From: Gentiana macrophylla
Taxonomy: Eukaryota; Streptophyta; Magnoliopsida; Gentianales; Gentianaceae
Assembly: GCA_026214975.1 (NCBI GenBank)
Contig: CM047806.1
Coordinates: 83,127,599-83,191,598, forward strand
DNA length: 64,000 nucleotides
Direction: 5' to 3'
Shown here: piece after piece, positions 24,128 to 35,790 of the stretch
Position numbering within the stretch: position 1 is the first letter of the stretch
Layout: each line of letters opens with the position of its first letter
Program-made: the position numbers and the translations under genes
Notes under the pieces: generated by a model
Database searches by the model: none
Seen by the model: the letters and a program-made list of their open reading frames with translations, nothing else
Told to the model about the DNA's origin: nothing

Positions 24128-25359
24128 CTAGATCGTACCTGGTAGATGAGGGAACTCTGGGAACTCGTTGAACATGTCCGCTTCCACTTCCCAAGTGGCT
24201 TCCGTCGGTGCATGATTGCTCCATTGCACTAATACTAACGGAATCACTCGTCTCTTTATCATCTTCTCTTTCCTATCCAGAATCCTTATCGGCTTCTCCA
24301 CGTAGGAGAGATTATCTTGCAACACTTCCGGGTCAATCTCAGATTCCACGTCCACCTTAGATAGACACTTCCTAAGCATCGATACATGGAAAACATTGTG
24401 GACTCTAGACATCGACTCTGGTAACCGAAGTCTATAGGCCAACTTCCCAACTCTTTCGATGACATCAAAAGGTCCTACATACCTTGGACTTAGCTTTCCT
24501 TTCTGTCTGAACCTCTTGATACCTTTCATCGGAGACGCTCGAAGGTAAACTCTATCCCCGACCTCAAACTCTAGCGGTCTTCTTCTAACATCGGCCCAAC
24601 TCTTACGATGATCTTGAGCGACTTTTAGATTTTTCCTTATCAACTCGATTTTCTCCTTGGCTTGCTGAACCATCTACGGCCCGTGATATGTTTCTCTCCC
24701 ACTTCATCCCGGTAAAGTGGAGTTCTACACTTCCTACCGCACAAGGCCTCAAAAGGTGGCATTCCCAAACTTGCATGGTAACTATTGTTGTAAGCAAACT
24801 CAGCCAAATTGAGGTAGTCTATCCATGATCCTCCGGCATCCAAAACACAAGCTCTAAGCATATCCTCGAGAGTCTGAAATTTTCTCGCTGACTGACCATC
24901 CGTCTGCGGATGAAACGCTGTACTTAAATCAGTCTTCGTCCCAAAAGCTTTCTGCAAACCCTTCCAGAAGCGACTGATAAATCTGATATCCCTGTCGGAT
25001 ACGATAGATAGAGGCACACCACGAAGCTTCACTATATTGTCGATATACATAGTAGCGAACTTCTTTATAGGCATGTCCACTTTACATGGCAAGAAATGGG
25101 CTGATTTTGTAAGTCTATCCACAATCACCCAAATCATGTCATGACCGCCCTTAGTCTTAGGCAAACCGGTGATGAAATCCATCGTGATATTCTCCCATTT
25201 CCATTCCGGTACCTCTAAGGGTTTCAACAAACCTCATGGCCTTCTGTGTTCTGCCTTCACTCTCTGGCATGTATCACATCTTGCCACAAATTCTGTGATC
25301 CCTAACTTCATACCAGGCCACCAATATCTCTCCTTGAGATCTCTATACATCTTAGTGGC
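24128..25359 (-). pseudogene. Tekay integrase and chromodomain
   Basis: Integrase inserts the cDNA, and chromodomains in this group direct insertion toward heterochromatin. Readable parts are the RDCDTCQ-like zinc-finger end, core D1 ITMDFITGLPK, D2 SIVSDRDIRF, and TDGQSARKFQTLEDM, where the third catalytic residue Glu is Ala (GAG to GCG). AEFAYNNSYHASLGMPPFE and GRKCRTPL follow. The C-terminal piece (24128-24673) has GDRVYLRASPMKG, a GPFDVIERVGKLAYRLRLP block and a chromodomain-like VEKPIRILDRKEKMI...LVQWSNHAPTEATWE. Stops near 25360 and 25233 and a frameshift near 24670 break it. Loss of the DDE glutamate alone would abolish activity. Confidence 0.9.
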
Positions 25360-26241
25360 TCATGGATGTACCGCAAAAGCAATCTTATGAGCTTCATCCA
25401 TAACCTTCTCTCTTAGGCCATCCACATCAGGCACACACAAACGGTCTCTGTACCAAAGATGACCACTCTTGTCCAACTGATAACCCACTGTAGGCTTCTC
25501 TCGAGCCACTCGCTTTAAATTAATCAACACAGGGTCTTTATCTTGCTTAGCCCGAATCTCATCTAGCAAATCTGACCTTGCCATCAATGGCGCCAAAGTC
25601 TGAGCTTCACCCTTCCTTTCAATCACTTGAATCTGCATCCTATCCAACTGATCCACAACTTCTTGCAAGGTAGTGATAGCATTAACCGCTCTCCGGCTAA
25701 GTGCATCTGCTACAACATTCGCTTTACCCGGATGGTATTGAATGTCCAAGTCATAATCTTTCACGAACTCCAACCATCTTCTTTGTCTCATGTTCAGATT
25801 TTCCTGAGTAAAGAAGAACTTAAGGCTCTTATGATCCGTGAAGATCCTTGCCTTGACACCATACAAATAGTGTCTCCAAAGCTTCAGAGCAAATACCACT
25901 GCTGCCAACTCCAAGTCGTGTGTAGGGTAATTCTTCTCATGGACCTTCAACTGCCTAGATGCATAAGCAATTACCTTTCCTGATTTTATCAAAACACAAC
26001 CCAAACCTTGACCCGATGCATCCGTATATACATCATAGTTATCAAAAACTTCCGGTAATGCTAACACGGGTGCTGTGGTCAACTTTTCTTTCAAAGTCTG
26101 GAAAGCTTCCTCACATTCACTGGTCCACTCATACTTAACGTTCTTTTGAGTAAGCCTCGTGAGAGGTGTAGCTATCTTAGAGAAATCCTTTACAAACTTC
26201 CGGTAGTACCCAGCTAAACCCAAGAAACTTCTTATCTCTCA
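25360..26241 (-). pseudogene. Tekay RNase H and integrase N-terminus
   Basis: Opens with [15 protein letters not shown], the end of RT. RNase H follows: [13 protein letters not shown] (first Asp), [18 protein letters not shown] (Glu) and [12 protein letters not shown] (third acidic), then [13 protein letters not shown]. The start of integrase with its HHCC region ([12 protein letters not shown]) ends in a stop near 25360. A 287-codon stretch is open. It is linked to the upstream RT by a small out-of-frame patch near 26235. Confidence 0.9.
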
Positions 26242-26928
26242 TTATCGATGTCGGGTCAGGCCACTTAGAAAGCGGCTTCTATCTTTCTTTGGATCCACCT
26301 TAATGCCTTCTCCAGAAATTATATGCCCAAGAAAACTAACCTGGTCCAACCAAAACTCGCACTTAGAAAACTTGGCATATAATTTGTTCTCCTTTAAGGT
26401 CTGTAGAATTATCCTTAGGTGTTCTTCATGCTCTTCCTCATCCTTAGAATATACCAAGATATCATCTATGAAAACTATCACAAACTTATCGAGATAAGGC
26501 ATGAAAACTCTTTGCATCAAGTCCATGAATTTCGAGGGAGCATTAGTGAGTCCAAACGGCATGACCAAAAACTCATAATGTCCATATCTCGTACTGAAGG
26601 CTATCTTAAGTATATCTGACACCTTGATCTTCAACTGATGATAACCGGACCTAAGATCAATCTTAGAAAATACCTTACTACCTTGCAACTGACTGAACAG
26701 ATCATCAATCCTTGGTAAGGGATACTTATTCTTGATTGTCAGTTTATTCAGCTCTCTGTAGTCGATGCACAAACGCATACTCCCATCTTTCTTCTTCACA
26801 AACAAGACCGGTGCTCCCCACGGTGATGTACTTGGCTGGATGATGTTTTTCTCTAGCATCTCCTTAAGCTAAGTTTTCAACTCTTTCAACTCCGCTGGTG
26901 CCATTCTGTAAGGTGCTTTAGCCACTGG
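26242..26928 (-). pseudogene. Tekay reverse transcriptase
   Basis: Copies element RNA into cDNA. Seen in order: [60 protein letters not shown], the catalytic box [13 protein letters not shown] (FIDD, both aspartates kept), and [16 protein letters not shown]. In-frame stops near 26929 and 26871 separate it from protease, and the frame is scrambled for a few codons near 26240. The core is well preserved. Confidence 0.93.
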
Positions 26929-27524
26929 TTATGCTCCGGCAATCAATTCGATCTCGAACTCTATGGCCCTATCAGGCATATGTCCTGGCAAATCTTTCGG
27001 GAAAACTTCAGGAAAGTCCTTGACCACACGAGTCTCTCCTAACTCGGGCCTATGCTTTTCCTTATCTAATGCATAAACAACGAAACCCTGGCAACTCCTC
27101 TTCAAAGCTTTTAGGGCTTTAACTGTTGAGATAATCGGATAACGACCCTTGCTAGGCTTGTATGCGTTACCCTGAAACGTCTTAGCTGATTTCCCTGGGG
27201 CCTTAAAGATCACCCTCTTACCCCTACAATCCAAGTAGACGTAATTCTTGGACAACCAGTCCATACCCAGGATAACATCGAAATCCGAGAAATCCAACAC
27301 CGTCAAAGCATGCTGGCACTTGTAAGTCCCAACTCTAATATCAACTTGGGGTGTGACCTGAGCACATCTAGTGACTCTGCCCAAAGGTGTGGTTATACTC
27401 AAAGGCCTCTCCAATTCCTTAAGAGGTAGGTTCAACTTCTTCGCTATCTTAGAGGAAACAAAAGTCCTTGAAGCTCCAGTATCAAACAGAGCTGAAACTG
27501 CTAGATTATCTATGATTATGGTAC
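26929..27524 (-). pseudogene. Tekay aspartic protease
   Basis: Retropepsin that cleaves the polyprotein. ALFDTGASRTFVSSK carries the catalytic DTG, and DVILGMDWLSKNYVYLDC is the conserved second block. The reading frame is separated from gag by the 95-bp GT-AG segment at 27525-27619. A TAA near 26929 ends the open stretch before RT. Confidence 0.9.
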
Positions 27525-27619
27525 CTAACAAGTGAATCAATTTAAGTATAAATATGTAATATCATATGAGCGCTATATCATATTAAATATTTATAATAAA
27601 CACAAACACTGAAAAGTAC
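27525..27619 (-). other. 95-bp intron-like segment in Tekay gag-protease
   Basis: On the minus strand the segment runs from GTACTTTTCAG to CTTGTTAG, is very AT-rich and contains an imperfect palindrome around AGCGCT. Removing exactly these bases rejoins gag and protease in one open frame at the conserved junction. It is also bracketed by direct GTACC repeats (27521-27525 and 27616-27620), so it may instead be a tiny insertion with a 5-bp duplication. Confidence 0.6.
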
Positions 27620-29014
27620 CTGTCACCACAAGGTCATCTAACTCTTCCGGTTCTGCATCTGCTGCGAAGACACGAACTGGTCTGCTACCTGTAGTACGAT
27701 TACCCTGCTGGTTACCTCGTCCTCCTACCTGATTACCTTGAGAGAGCTTCTTAGGACATGCTCTCGAGTAATGTCCCACTTCCCCACAGTGGAAATAACT
27801 CACGCTACCTCCCATGCACTCTCATGTGTGTGTCTTGTTACACTTAGCACAAACTGATGGCGTCCCACTTGCTGAACTCTTCATAGCCGGATTTCCTGTC
27901 CTCTTAACATTTTGCTGCGGTGCTCCTCTGTTGCTTCCTTGATAATTTGAGAAAGACCTCTTATCTCCAACTACAATCGTCTTTCTACTGGCAAATCTCT
28001 CCGCAATCAAAGCTCTATCCATGACGCTTGCCATGCTCGTAGGTCTATCCCCTAGCATGCCCTTCGCCACCTCGTGTGACAATCCTTCCATGAATTTATC
28101 AATCTTTTTCTCTTCACTTTTCATGATCTCAGGGTAGAATGTGCCCAACTCATGGAACTTCTGGGAGTACTGAGTTACTGTAGTATATCTCCCTTGTTTC
28201 AAACTCAGGAACTCATTGGCCTTCACATTCCGTGCTGTCCTAGGAAAGTATTCCTTGTAGAACAAATCTTTGAACACTGCCCAATCCGTGATCCTCGGGT
28301 TAACCTGCTCATATGCTTCCATCCAACTTTCTGCATTCACTGCCAACAAGGATATGGCTAAATGAGCCCACTAAGATTCTGGAGCTTTCATATTTCTGCA
28401 TGCCTTCTCGAACCCACGAATCCATAAGTCTGCTGCTGTTGGTTCGACATTGCCAAAGAACTCCGGCACCTATGTTTCTTCATCTTCTCATACCAATCCA
28501 TTTGGTCTGTCATAACCCCAAACCGATGATCTTTGTCTTGCATGCTTTGCCTTTGGTGGGGCATTCGATCTCGATAGTTACGTTGGGGATGGGTGTAGCC
28601 AGGTGCTACGAAAGAATCTGACCTAGGCGGTGGTGGAGGTAGAACCGTCGGTTGCGGTGTAAAACTCAGCGGTGCAGAAGGAAACGTCGATACCTGTGGA
28701 TAATCGAAAGGTCGACTAGCCGGTGGATGAGAAAGTCCCAACCCGGTCCAACTCGTGGTCCTTGGAGCTGAAGTAGTAACCGGTACGCGGGTATTAAACC
28801 GTGAAGGACCCCCTTGTTCCACTCTACCTCTGACAATGATATCTGGTCCTTGATTCACCCCACGCATGATGTTGCTCACAAACGGGGTGTTAACTTAGGA
28901 AACTGTAGGGCCCTGGGTAGCTAGTCCACTTCTTCTCCTTCTCGGAATCACAACCCCGGTAAATCCTGCCTCAGTGTTACTTGTCTGGGTGTTAGCCGCC
29001 TCCGTGTTATTCAT
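27620..29014 (-). pseudogene. Tekay gag
   Basis: Starts at ATG 29014 (MNNTEAANTQTSNTEAG), about 115 bp after the primer site. A Pro/Ser/Thr-rich N-terminus is followed by the retrotransposon gag capsid domain: ESWMEAYEQVNPRITDW, FKDLFYKEYFPRTAR, EFLSLKQGRYTTVTQYS and KFHELGTFYPEI. The zinc knuckle near 27780 reads YFHCGEVGHYSRAC, so the first cysteine of C-x2-C-x4-H-x4-C is Tyr. Breaks are a stop near 28893, a frame change around 28350-28390, and a stop at 27822-27824. Confidence 0.88.
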
Positions 29015-29127
29015 ATTAGCTCCTCATCTAGTAAGAACCATTCTGTAACCAAGAAAATAGAGGGGTTACTAAAGCTCTAACACTTATCTTAAAGAAGAAA
29101 TCAAGTCCTACACAGCAAGGAAAACCT

Positions 29128-29140
29128 ATTTCTGATACCA
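29128..29140 (-). other. Tekay primer binding site (tRNA-Met type)
   Basis: Minus strand TGGTATCAGAAAT, two bases from the 5' LTR end. Confidence 0.85.
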
Positions 29141-29142
29141 AC

Positions 29143-31210
29143 TGTAACGCCCCATTCCCGGACACCAAGTCCTTATCCGGAAAGAGCGCTCGGCACATAT
29201 ATTATCAAATAAATTCAATAATATATGTAAGCCTTACGTCATACATTAGAACCAAGCGACACGGAAGATAAAACAACTCAACAACTCGGTGAAACCAAAA
29301 GACAAAAGATCGAACGCACGATTTTCAATGCTGTAAAACTTAATCCAATAAAGAATACTAAGCATCCAACGTTAAATCCAAAAGAACCAAACGGAACTAA
29401 TCCAAAAGAAAGACAACAATGTTTGAATTGAACCAACAACATTATTGAAAGAATTAAAACTAAAAGAACTAAATCTTCACGAGCTCCGTCTCACACGTCC
29501 TCGTCAAAGAACTCATCAGCGTTAGCAACCTGTTCATCTTCTTTGGGGAAAGAGAAAGACAAACACAAAGTAACGGGGTAAGTACATAAGTACTTAGTAA
29601 CGCGTAGAAGATCGTATAACCATGTTCTCATAAGGAAATAAAAGCAACGCCGTCTTTTATTAATTCATTTCTGTTATTAACCCTAGCTAACTATCATATT
29701 ATGTTCATAGCATAACATGAGGTTCCAAAGGTATCTAGCTTAGCTCATGTTTGTTACATCATGAATAACAAGGGCACTATGCCTAGTAATAGGATGTACT
29801 AGGACAACTGGGTGCAACCTAGTTAGAGACACGGTCTAGTAGCCCCAGGAATATCTGAGTCCCGATAGTGTGATGACCGGCAGAATGTACCAGACGCTTT
29901 ATCTAGCCAATCGATTGACCGGCGTGGGTGCAGTCTACTTTGTCTGGTTAGAGAACACATCGCGATATTGTACTATGCCTTACCAAGCATAGCATGATGT
30001 TTAAGATTATTAATCTAGCACATATGTTTGATTAGATGTTTAACTAGCCACCTAAGTGTTTTCAAGTAAGCTCCCTCACATCTCCTACTCTCTTTCCTAG
30101 ACCACTAGACACGGACAAGGCCTAGCAATTACACAGACATCGACAAACTCTAGCTTATCGAAGCACAAGGCAAATCCAAAGCTTTCGACGGTCCCACACT
30201 TCATCTTTTTATGGAATCCATATGGTGCCGGAACTAAACGCATCAAAATCTAATTCAGGGCTTTGTCACATAAGGTTAAGCAGTAAATACGCTATCATGA
30301 AGCTTGAAACACATAGAAAGGAGGTCACACATTAAAGACTCTATCCGGACGGATAGATATTTCCATCCGGACGGATAGGTCATTCTATCCGTGCAGATGA
30401 TCCCCACACCACCCTCAACTTGATACTGTGAAATATCCGTACGGATAACTAAATCATCCGTACGGATGACCCTGACTGCACCAAAGAAGGCGGTTTTACG
30501 CACTGCGTTTTCTACTCAAATCCAACCAAACTTAACATCATTCTAACCCTCCAAACAGCAGAAAAACGTCACCTTAACATCTCAGGTCCTCAAACCATAA
30601 AAAGGACACAATACACATTGCTCTACAACTTTACGAAAACTTAATCATACGATAAGAAAACCACGTTACCTTAATTTGCGTGGTACAATGATCCAAACTA
30701 CCAAAGCTTTGAAAAAGGTTAGACCTTTAACCTCCAACCTACAACGATCAATCCAAAACTGATCACTATGGTGTTTAAACCAAAGAAAACGCTACTTAAC
30801 GATGAGGATGAACAAACCCTAAATCAAGAACGAAGAAAACTTACGTCAACGGGTCTAGGGATTGTTGGTATTAAAACGATCCTCGTCTCGTGGTGATCCT
30901 TTCTCTCTTGAGACGTCTGTTGAAAGGAGCAACGGATTAGCCTCGAAAAGCGAAAGCTTCTTCTTCGTTTTTTTTTTTTTCAAGCTCGCGCCCCTTTATT
31001 CTCAAGGTCCCTTTTTTTTGTCAAAAACAACTAGGTTAAAATTAGGATTAGTTTTCATTTTATAATCCCAATTATCTAATTATTTTCCTTCAAAAGAAAA
31101 ATCCTTGTTTATCCCTTTTTATTTTCTTAAATCTTTTAATTAAATAACATAATATTCTGATTTTTGCTGAAAGACTGAATTACCCTTTTTTCAAAAATCG
31201 GGATATTACA
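29143..31210 (-). repeat. Tekay 5' LTR
   Basis: 2068 bp, the partner of 22018-24092, with the same ends. Palindrome cluster at 30343-30467. Downstream (plus coordinates) lies the TAAAC target duplication. Confidence 0.95.
30343..30467. repeat. Palindrome cluster in Tekay 5' LTR
   Basis: ATCCGGACGGAT at 30343 and 30365, a decayed copy at 30386, and ATCCGTACGGAT at 30435 and 30456, matching the cluster in the other LTR. The perfect palindromes are conserved in both LTRs. Confidence 0.9.
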
Positions 31211-31382
31211 TAAACAACGTTAAAACTATAATAATTTGAAGAAAAAAATGCCCGAAATTTCAGTAAAAGGCAATTAAAAACTAAGGCACGACTCGTAAAA
31301 AAATTAAAACCGGAAAAATTGGCTAACTAGCCCCCAACCCCTACATTAAAAATGAACACCGACCTCTGTGTCTAAATAAATA

Positions 31383-31413
31383 CTAGTGGAGGCGAATCGT
31401 GCGTTGCACGATT
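31383..31413 (-). mobile_element. Helitron-type 3' terminus
   Basis: Minus strand: hairpin AATCGTGC-AAC-GCACGATT (31413-31395), eight bases, then CTAG at 31386-31383 followed by T. Helitrons end in CTRR with a short hairpin about 10 bases upstream and insert between A and T. All these marks are present. Confidence 0.6.
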
Positions 31414-32027
31414 GTTGCCCTTAACAGTAGTAGTACTGCATGTATTTTAGTTATTTCTGTATAAAATATATGAGGAAGTATAGCATTAGAAATCCTCAAC
31501 ATGTTGCTTCATCATAAAGATAAAAAGAAACCAGCAAATCAATTGAGCGTACTTGACTTCCACAATGGATATTGACAAATAGGACATAGAATTTCTAAGA
31601 TCTTATCTACATCATCATATGTATCAGTGAAATGGTTGCATCAGTTGCTTTGCTGGTTAGTTTGATTTGATGTACCAAATCAAAATCACGAATTATTCTC
31701 TAAATTTATGTAAGGCCAAATTCTAGTCCTGAAAGTCCTTATTCTCTAAACCTGTGACTATTTCCTTCGATCTATTTCATTAGAGTTCTCAAAGATTGGC
31801 TTTATCACATATGCACTGCTGCAAATATCATAAAGAATCAAAATAATGGAGTAAGCCTTGTAAACATCATATACAAACAAAATAAAACTCAATCAAATTG
31901 ATATGTATCTCTTTGCTTTAGTTATGCTGAAAAATAATTTGGAATTTAGAAAACTAATTATAAAAAAAATCCCGAAAACCGCGAACATGAAATCCGATGT
32001 TCATATAGGTACTTCAATAGCATGACC
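31414..32027 (-). other. Putative Helitron body, left part; non-coding
   Basis: AT-rich sequence with no recognisable protein. If the Helitron end is real, its body extends rightward from here, is interrupted by copia C at 32033 and continues after 62254. The 5' TC end was not located. 31216-31382, between Tekay and the Helitron end, also holds nothing recognisable. Confidence 0.35.
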
Positions 32028-32032
32028 ATATG

Positions 32033-32096
32033 TGTTGATGATACTACAACTACATGAAGTTAGGTGTCAAGTTAGTTAGTTAGTTAGTTATGTAAG
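32033..32096 (+). repeat. Copia C 5' LTR, first part
   Basis: The first 64 bp of the LTR, identical in layout to 61980 onward, ending in GTTAGTTATGTAAG, which is the left copy of the LINE target duplication. Confidence 0.9.
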
Positions 32097-32106
32097 TTTT
32101 TTTTTG

Positions 32107-32518
32107 GTTGAATGTAAAAATATATTAAACCAAGGTATGCAATCTACAAGAGGTTACATCCTAGACACAAAGAAACTAGTATAGTATCTAAAATATGTTG
32201 ACAAGAGGTTAGATTTGTTGGTTTCAAGCAGCATAAGACCCCTGAGGTTATATGCAACAAGAAACAACAGCCTCTAAACACTTATCAACACACAAAACTG
32301 CAAAAAAATGGGTCATATGAGAGCATAACTCACAGAGCCTATCCCTTGGGGTGTAGAGAAAGAAAATTATCTCATACAACCACCAACAAGCACCAAAAGA
32401 GAACACAAAAGATGTACAAAACCCTAACATCATGGGGTAAAAGTATACAAAGCAAAAACAGCCTGCATTATATAGTAGATGTGAGTCTTTATACAATGCA
32501 GAACCAGAGGAATCTTTA
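32107..32518 (-). other. LINE 3' untranslated region
   Basis: Non-coding sequence between the end of ORF2 and the poly(A) tail. Confidence 0.6.
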
Positions 32519-35500
32519 TCAAAGTGCCTTCAAATCTTTTCTTGTTCCTCGTATGCCAAAGCCGATTACACAACAATGTAAATGTGAAGCAGTGATACTG
32601 ACCACATTACCCAAGGAAGAGCCCCTGCATTTCCTACCAATCCATCTTACAGCACTCACCACTGTTTCCAGCCTCCTACTAATACCTAACCACAATCTAA
32701 TTTTCCCCCAAACCATGCAGGAGACAGGGCATTGAAAAAATAGATGTGAAACAGATTCATAAGCCAAACTACAAAGGGTACAAAGTTTATCATCAAAAAC
32801 CAGCCTGTCAGTAGTTAGCAATCTATTGTTCAAAGCCATCCATAGGACAAAACAGTGTTTAGGTGTATCCATGGGATTCCAGACAGTCCTGCACCACCAG
32901 GCCTTAGGCCCTTTCCTTCTAAAAAAATCATAAGCAATCCTAGGTCTTAGTTTTGTACCAATAGACCATGACTGCATGAGAGATACAGCAGCATCAGAAG
33001 AACTAGTTTTGTCCAAAATCTTGTCCCTGATCTTAAACAAGGCCTTGATCAAAGCAGAATCAGTATGCTTGTACTGATAATCCTACATATATTCATTTTT
33101 CAAGTACTCTTCACTAATCCATTTCACCCAAAGACAGTCCTTCTTGCATTGGAAGTTCCACAGAATTCTGCAAAGAAGTGCCAAATTCCAAGCTTCGAAC
33201 TGAAAGATCCCTAGACCACCCTCAGATTTAGGAACACAAACATCAACCCAACAAACTAAATATTTTCTAAGAGAGTCACAAGAACCGCCCACAAAAACCT
33301 CCTAGATATTTGATCCATCTTCAACTTGACACTGCCAATGATAGGATAAATTCCAAGCCAGAAACAGTACACACCATGTATAACAGAGTGGATAAGCTGC
33401 AATCTTCAAGCATGAGAAAGAGTGGTCCCCTTCCAATTGCAGAAATGATTCCTCAAAGTAGTAAACAGGGGATCATAGTGACCAACATTCAATCTAACAG
33501 CACACAAAGGAATACCAAGGTATCTAATAGGTAGTACCATTTCCTTTAAACCAGTAATGTCTAACAAATCTGCCTTATTATCCTCACTTAAGCCAGCACA
33601 AAACATTTCAGACTTTTGCAAGTTAGCAACAAGGCCAGAGCAATCACCAAAAGAAGTTAAACAATTCATCAAGAGAGTGACAGATATAGATCCCCTCTAG
33701 CAAACAACATCATAACATCAGCAAAAGCTAGGTGGTTTATTTTCAGATTCTGACAACCAGCATGGTAATTAAAGTCAGAATCCTCACCCAGAAACCTTAG
33801 CATTCTTGACAGATATTCCACCAATAACAAACAAAAAAGGAGAAAGTGGATCACCTTGTCTTAAGCCCCTTTTGCCAGGGAAAAACCCTTTCATTCCTTC
33901 ATTGATAGACAGGGAATAAGATGCAGTGGTAACACACATCATAATCCACTTAATAAACCTGTCTGGAAAACCAAAATCCCTCAAGACAGCCTCCAAAAAG
34001 GACCAATGAACATAGTCAAAGGCCTTTTGATATCCACTTTGATCAAGCATCTAGAAGGGCCTCTTTTAACACCATAATGTCTGATTAATTCCTGACTAAG
34101 GAAGATATTATTTGACATTGCTCTACCATCCACAAAACATGTCTAAGCTTCATCAATAAGATCAGGAAGACATGAAGAAAGCCTGGAGGCCAAGATCTTG
34201 GAAATCTCCTTATAAGTAATATTACAGCAAGAGATAGGCCTATAATCACCAACAAAAGAAGCATGGGTTTTCATTGGAATCAAAGCAATGACAGCATGAT
34301 TGATCTGTTTCAATAAGGCATCATTCTGATAGAATTACAACACAACATTAGTAAAGTCAGCACCAACAAGATCCCAAGATTTTTGGAAAAAACCAGCAGA
34401 ATAACCATCAGGGCCAGGAGATTTTTCATCAGAGAAAGAAAACAAAGCTTCCTTAACATCCACAGCAGTAACCTCTCTTAATAACAAATCAGCAGCAGCA
34501 CTAGAAACTTTAGGGCCAGCATTAACAACATCCTCATCAACAGGAATAGCATAAGCCTCAGAACCTACGAGATCAGAATAAAAATCCACAAAAGCCTCTC
34601 CAACCTGATCATAGGAAGTGGCAAAAGAACCATCTGCAAGTCTAACAGAGTAAATATGCTTTCTGGCATTATTCCTTTTCACCAAGGAATGGAAAAACTT
34701 AGTGCCCCTGTCCTTTGAGCTTCATGTACACACCTTTTGCCTTCTGAGATATAAAAAGAAGCCTCAGCAGCCTCCAAAGCATGGAAAATCCTCTTCTGAT
34801 CCAAAATCTGGGAAGCCAAAGATCGATGGAGGTCATGATTATATCTCTGTGGATTTGTAAGTTTCAAGCATCCGAAGGAATTTCTCAGACTAAATCGAAA
34901 TATGGGCAAAGTGCTTCTTGTTCAAGACTCTCAAGGGTTTTTTAAGTCTTTTCGGTCTTTTACACAGCTTGATACATAGCGATGCTCAAAGACATCTTGA
35001 CTCCAACTTTCTGCCAGAACATCTTTATAATAGTCATGGTTCATCCACGTATTGAAAAACTTGATGGTCTTCTTTCTGGTCATAGAATCAGTAGATAAGG
35101 AAATTCTACAAGGAGAATGATCATAATGGAGACCAGGTGGTTCAAAAAGAGCAAGGGCATTCAGATTCCAATCATAACAATAGGCAGTGATCAAAACTCT
35201 ATCAATCCTGATAAAGACTCCACCAGCATTCCAAGTGTAAAACTCATCTGAGGAGTTCATGTCAGTGAGATTGGCATCCAGACAGCAGTCAACACCATCC
35301 TGCATTTCATAATCTGTAGGCACATTCACATTCAGCTTGTCATCCACAGAAAGGACACCATTGAAATCACCAAGAACCTTCCAAGGAAGGGAGGAACAAA
35401 CACTGAACTCCCTGATTCTATCCCACATAAATATCCTATCACCAATAGAATGCAGACCATACGCAAAAGTGACCAGAAAACAGCCCCCAGTGACTAAAAT

Positions 35501-35790
35501 CTTCACTTTGCAATGGATCCATTGAATATCCACCTCCAAAACCTCCACATCAATAAGAGCAGGATCCCAGATCACCAACATTCTCTTACTGGTATGCAAA
35601 TCAAAATTATGAACAGACTTCCAAAGGGGAACTTCTTACATAAGAAGTGATCAAAACTATTTTGAGACAACTTTGTCTCAAGGATTCCAAATAAGGTAAT
35701 CTGATGTTGTCTAAGAAAAGAGACAACAGCAGATTGTTTAAGAGCCTTATTGATCCCTCTAACATTCCAAACACCTATAATTTTTGTCTA
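32519..35790 (-). pseudogene. LINE ORF2: endonuclease, reverse transcriptase, zf-RVT
   Basis: The AP-type endonuclease begins just after ORF1 with WNVRGINKAL, then ILETKLSQN, VLGDFNGVLS and a YDHSPC block matching the conserved SDH (34931-35790). The RT region shows KSPGPDGYSAGFFQKSWD (34335-34685) and QKAFDYVHWSFLEAVLRDFG plus GLRQGDPLSPFLFVI (33784-34050). The catalytic block near 33697-33735 reads LAFADVMMLF: FADD has become FADV. The C-terminal domain (32519-33052) has WCRTVWNPMDTPKHCFVLWM and the Cys-rich LCTLCSLAYESVSHLFFQC. Several stops and frameshifts separate these blocks. The element cannot retrotranspose on its own. Confidence 0.92.

Larger units (their letters stand above)
22018..31210 (-). 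mobile_element. Near full-length Tekay-type chromovirus (Ty3/gypsy)
   Basis: 9.2 kb on the minus strand with two LTRs of 2068 and 2075 bp, a Met-tRNA-type primer site, gag, protease, RT, RNase H, integrase, a chromodomain-like C-terminus and a PPT. A perfect 5-bp target duplication TAAAC flanks it (22013-22017 and 31211-31215). The LTRs differ by scattered substitutions and small indels, so it is not very recent. Coding is disabled by stops, two frameshifts, a lost integrase glutamate and a lost zinc-knuckle cysteine. A chromodomain after integrase and long LTRs are typical of Tekay/Del. Confidence 0.93.

Noticed and set aside
32071..32090. GTTA tetranucleotide microsatellite
   Set aside because: Short and part of the copia C LTR, where GTTAGTTA repeats are native; not a separate feature.
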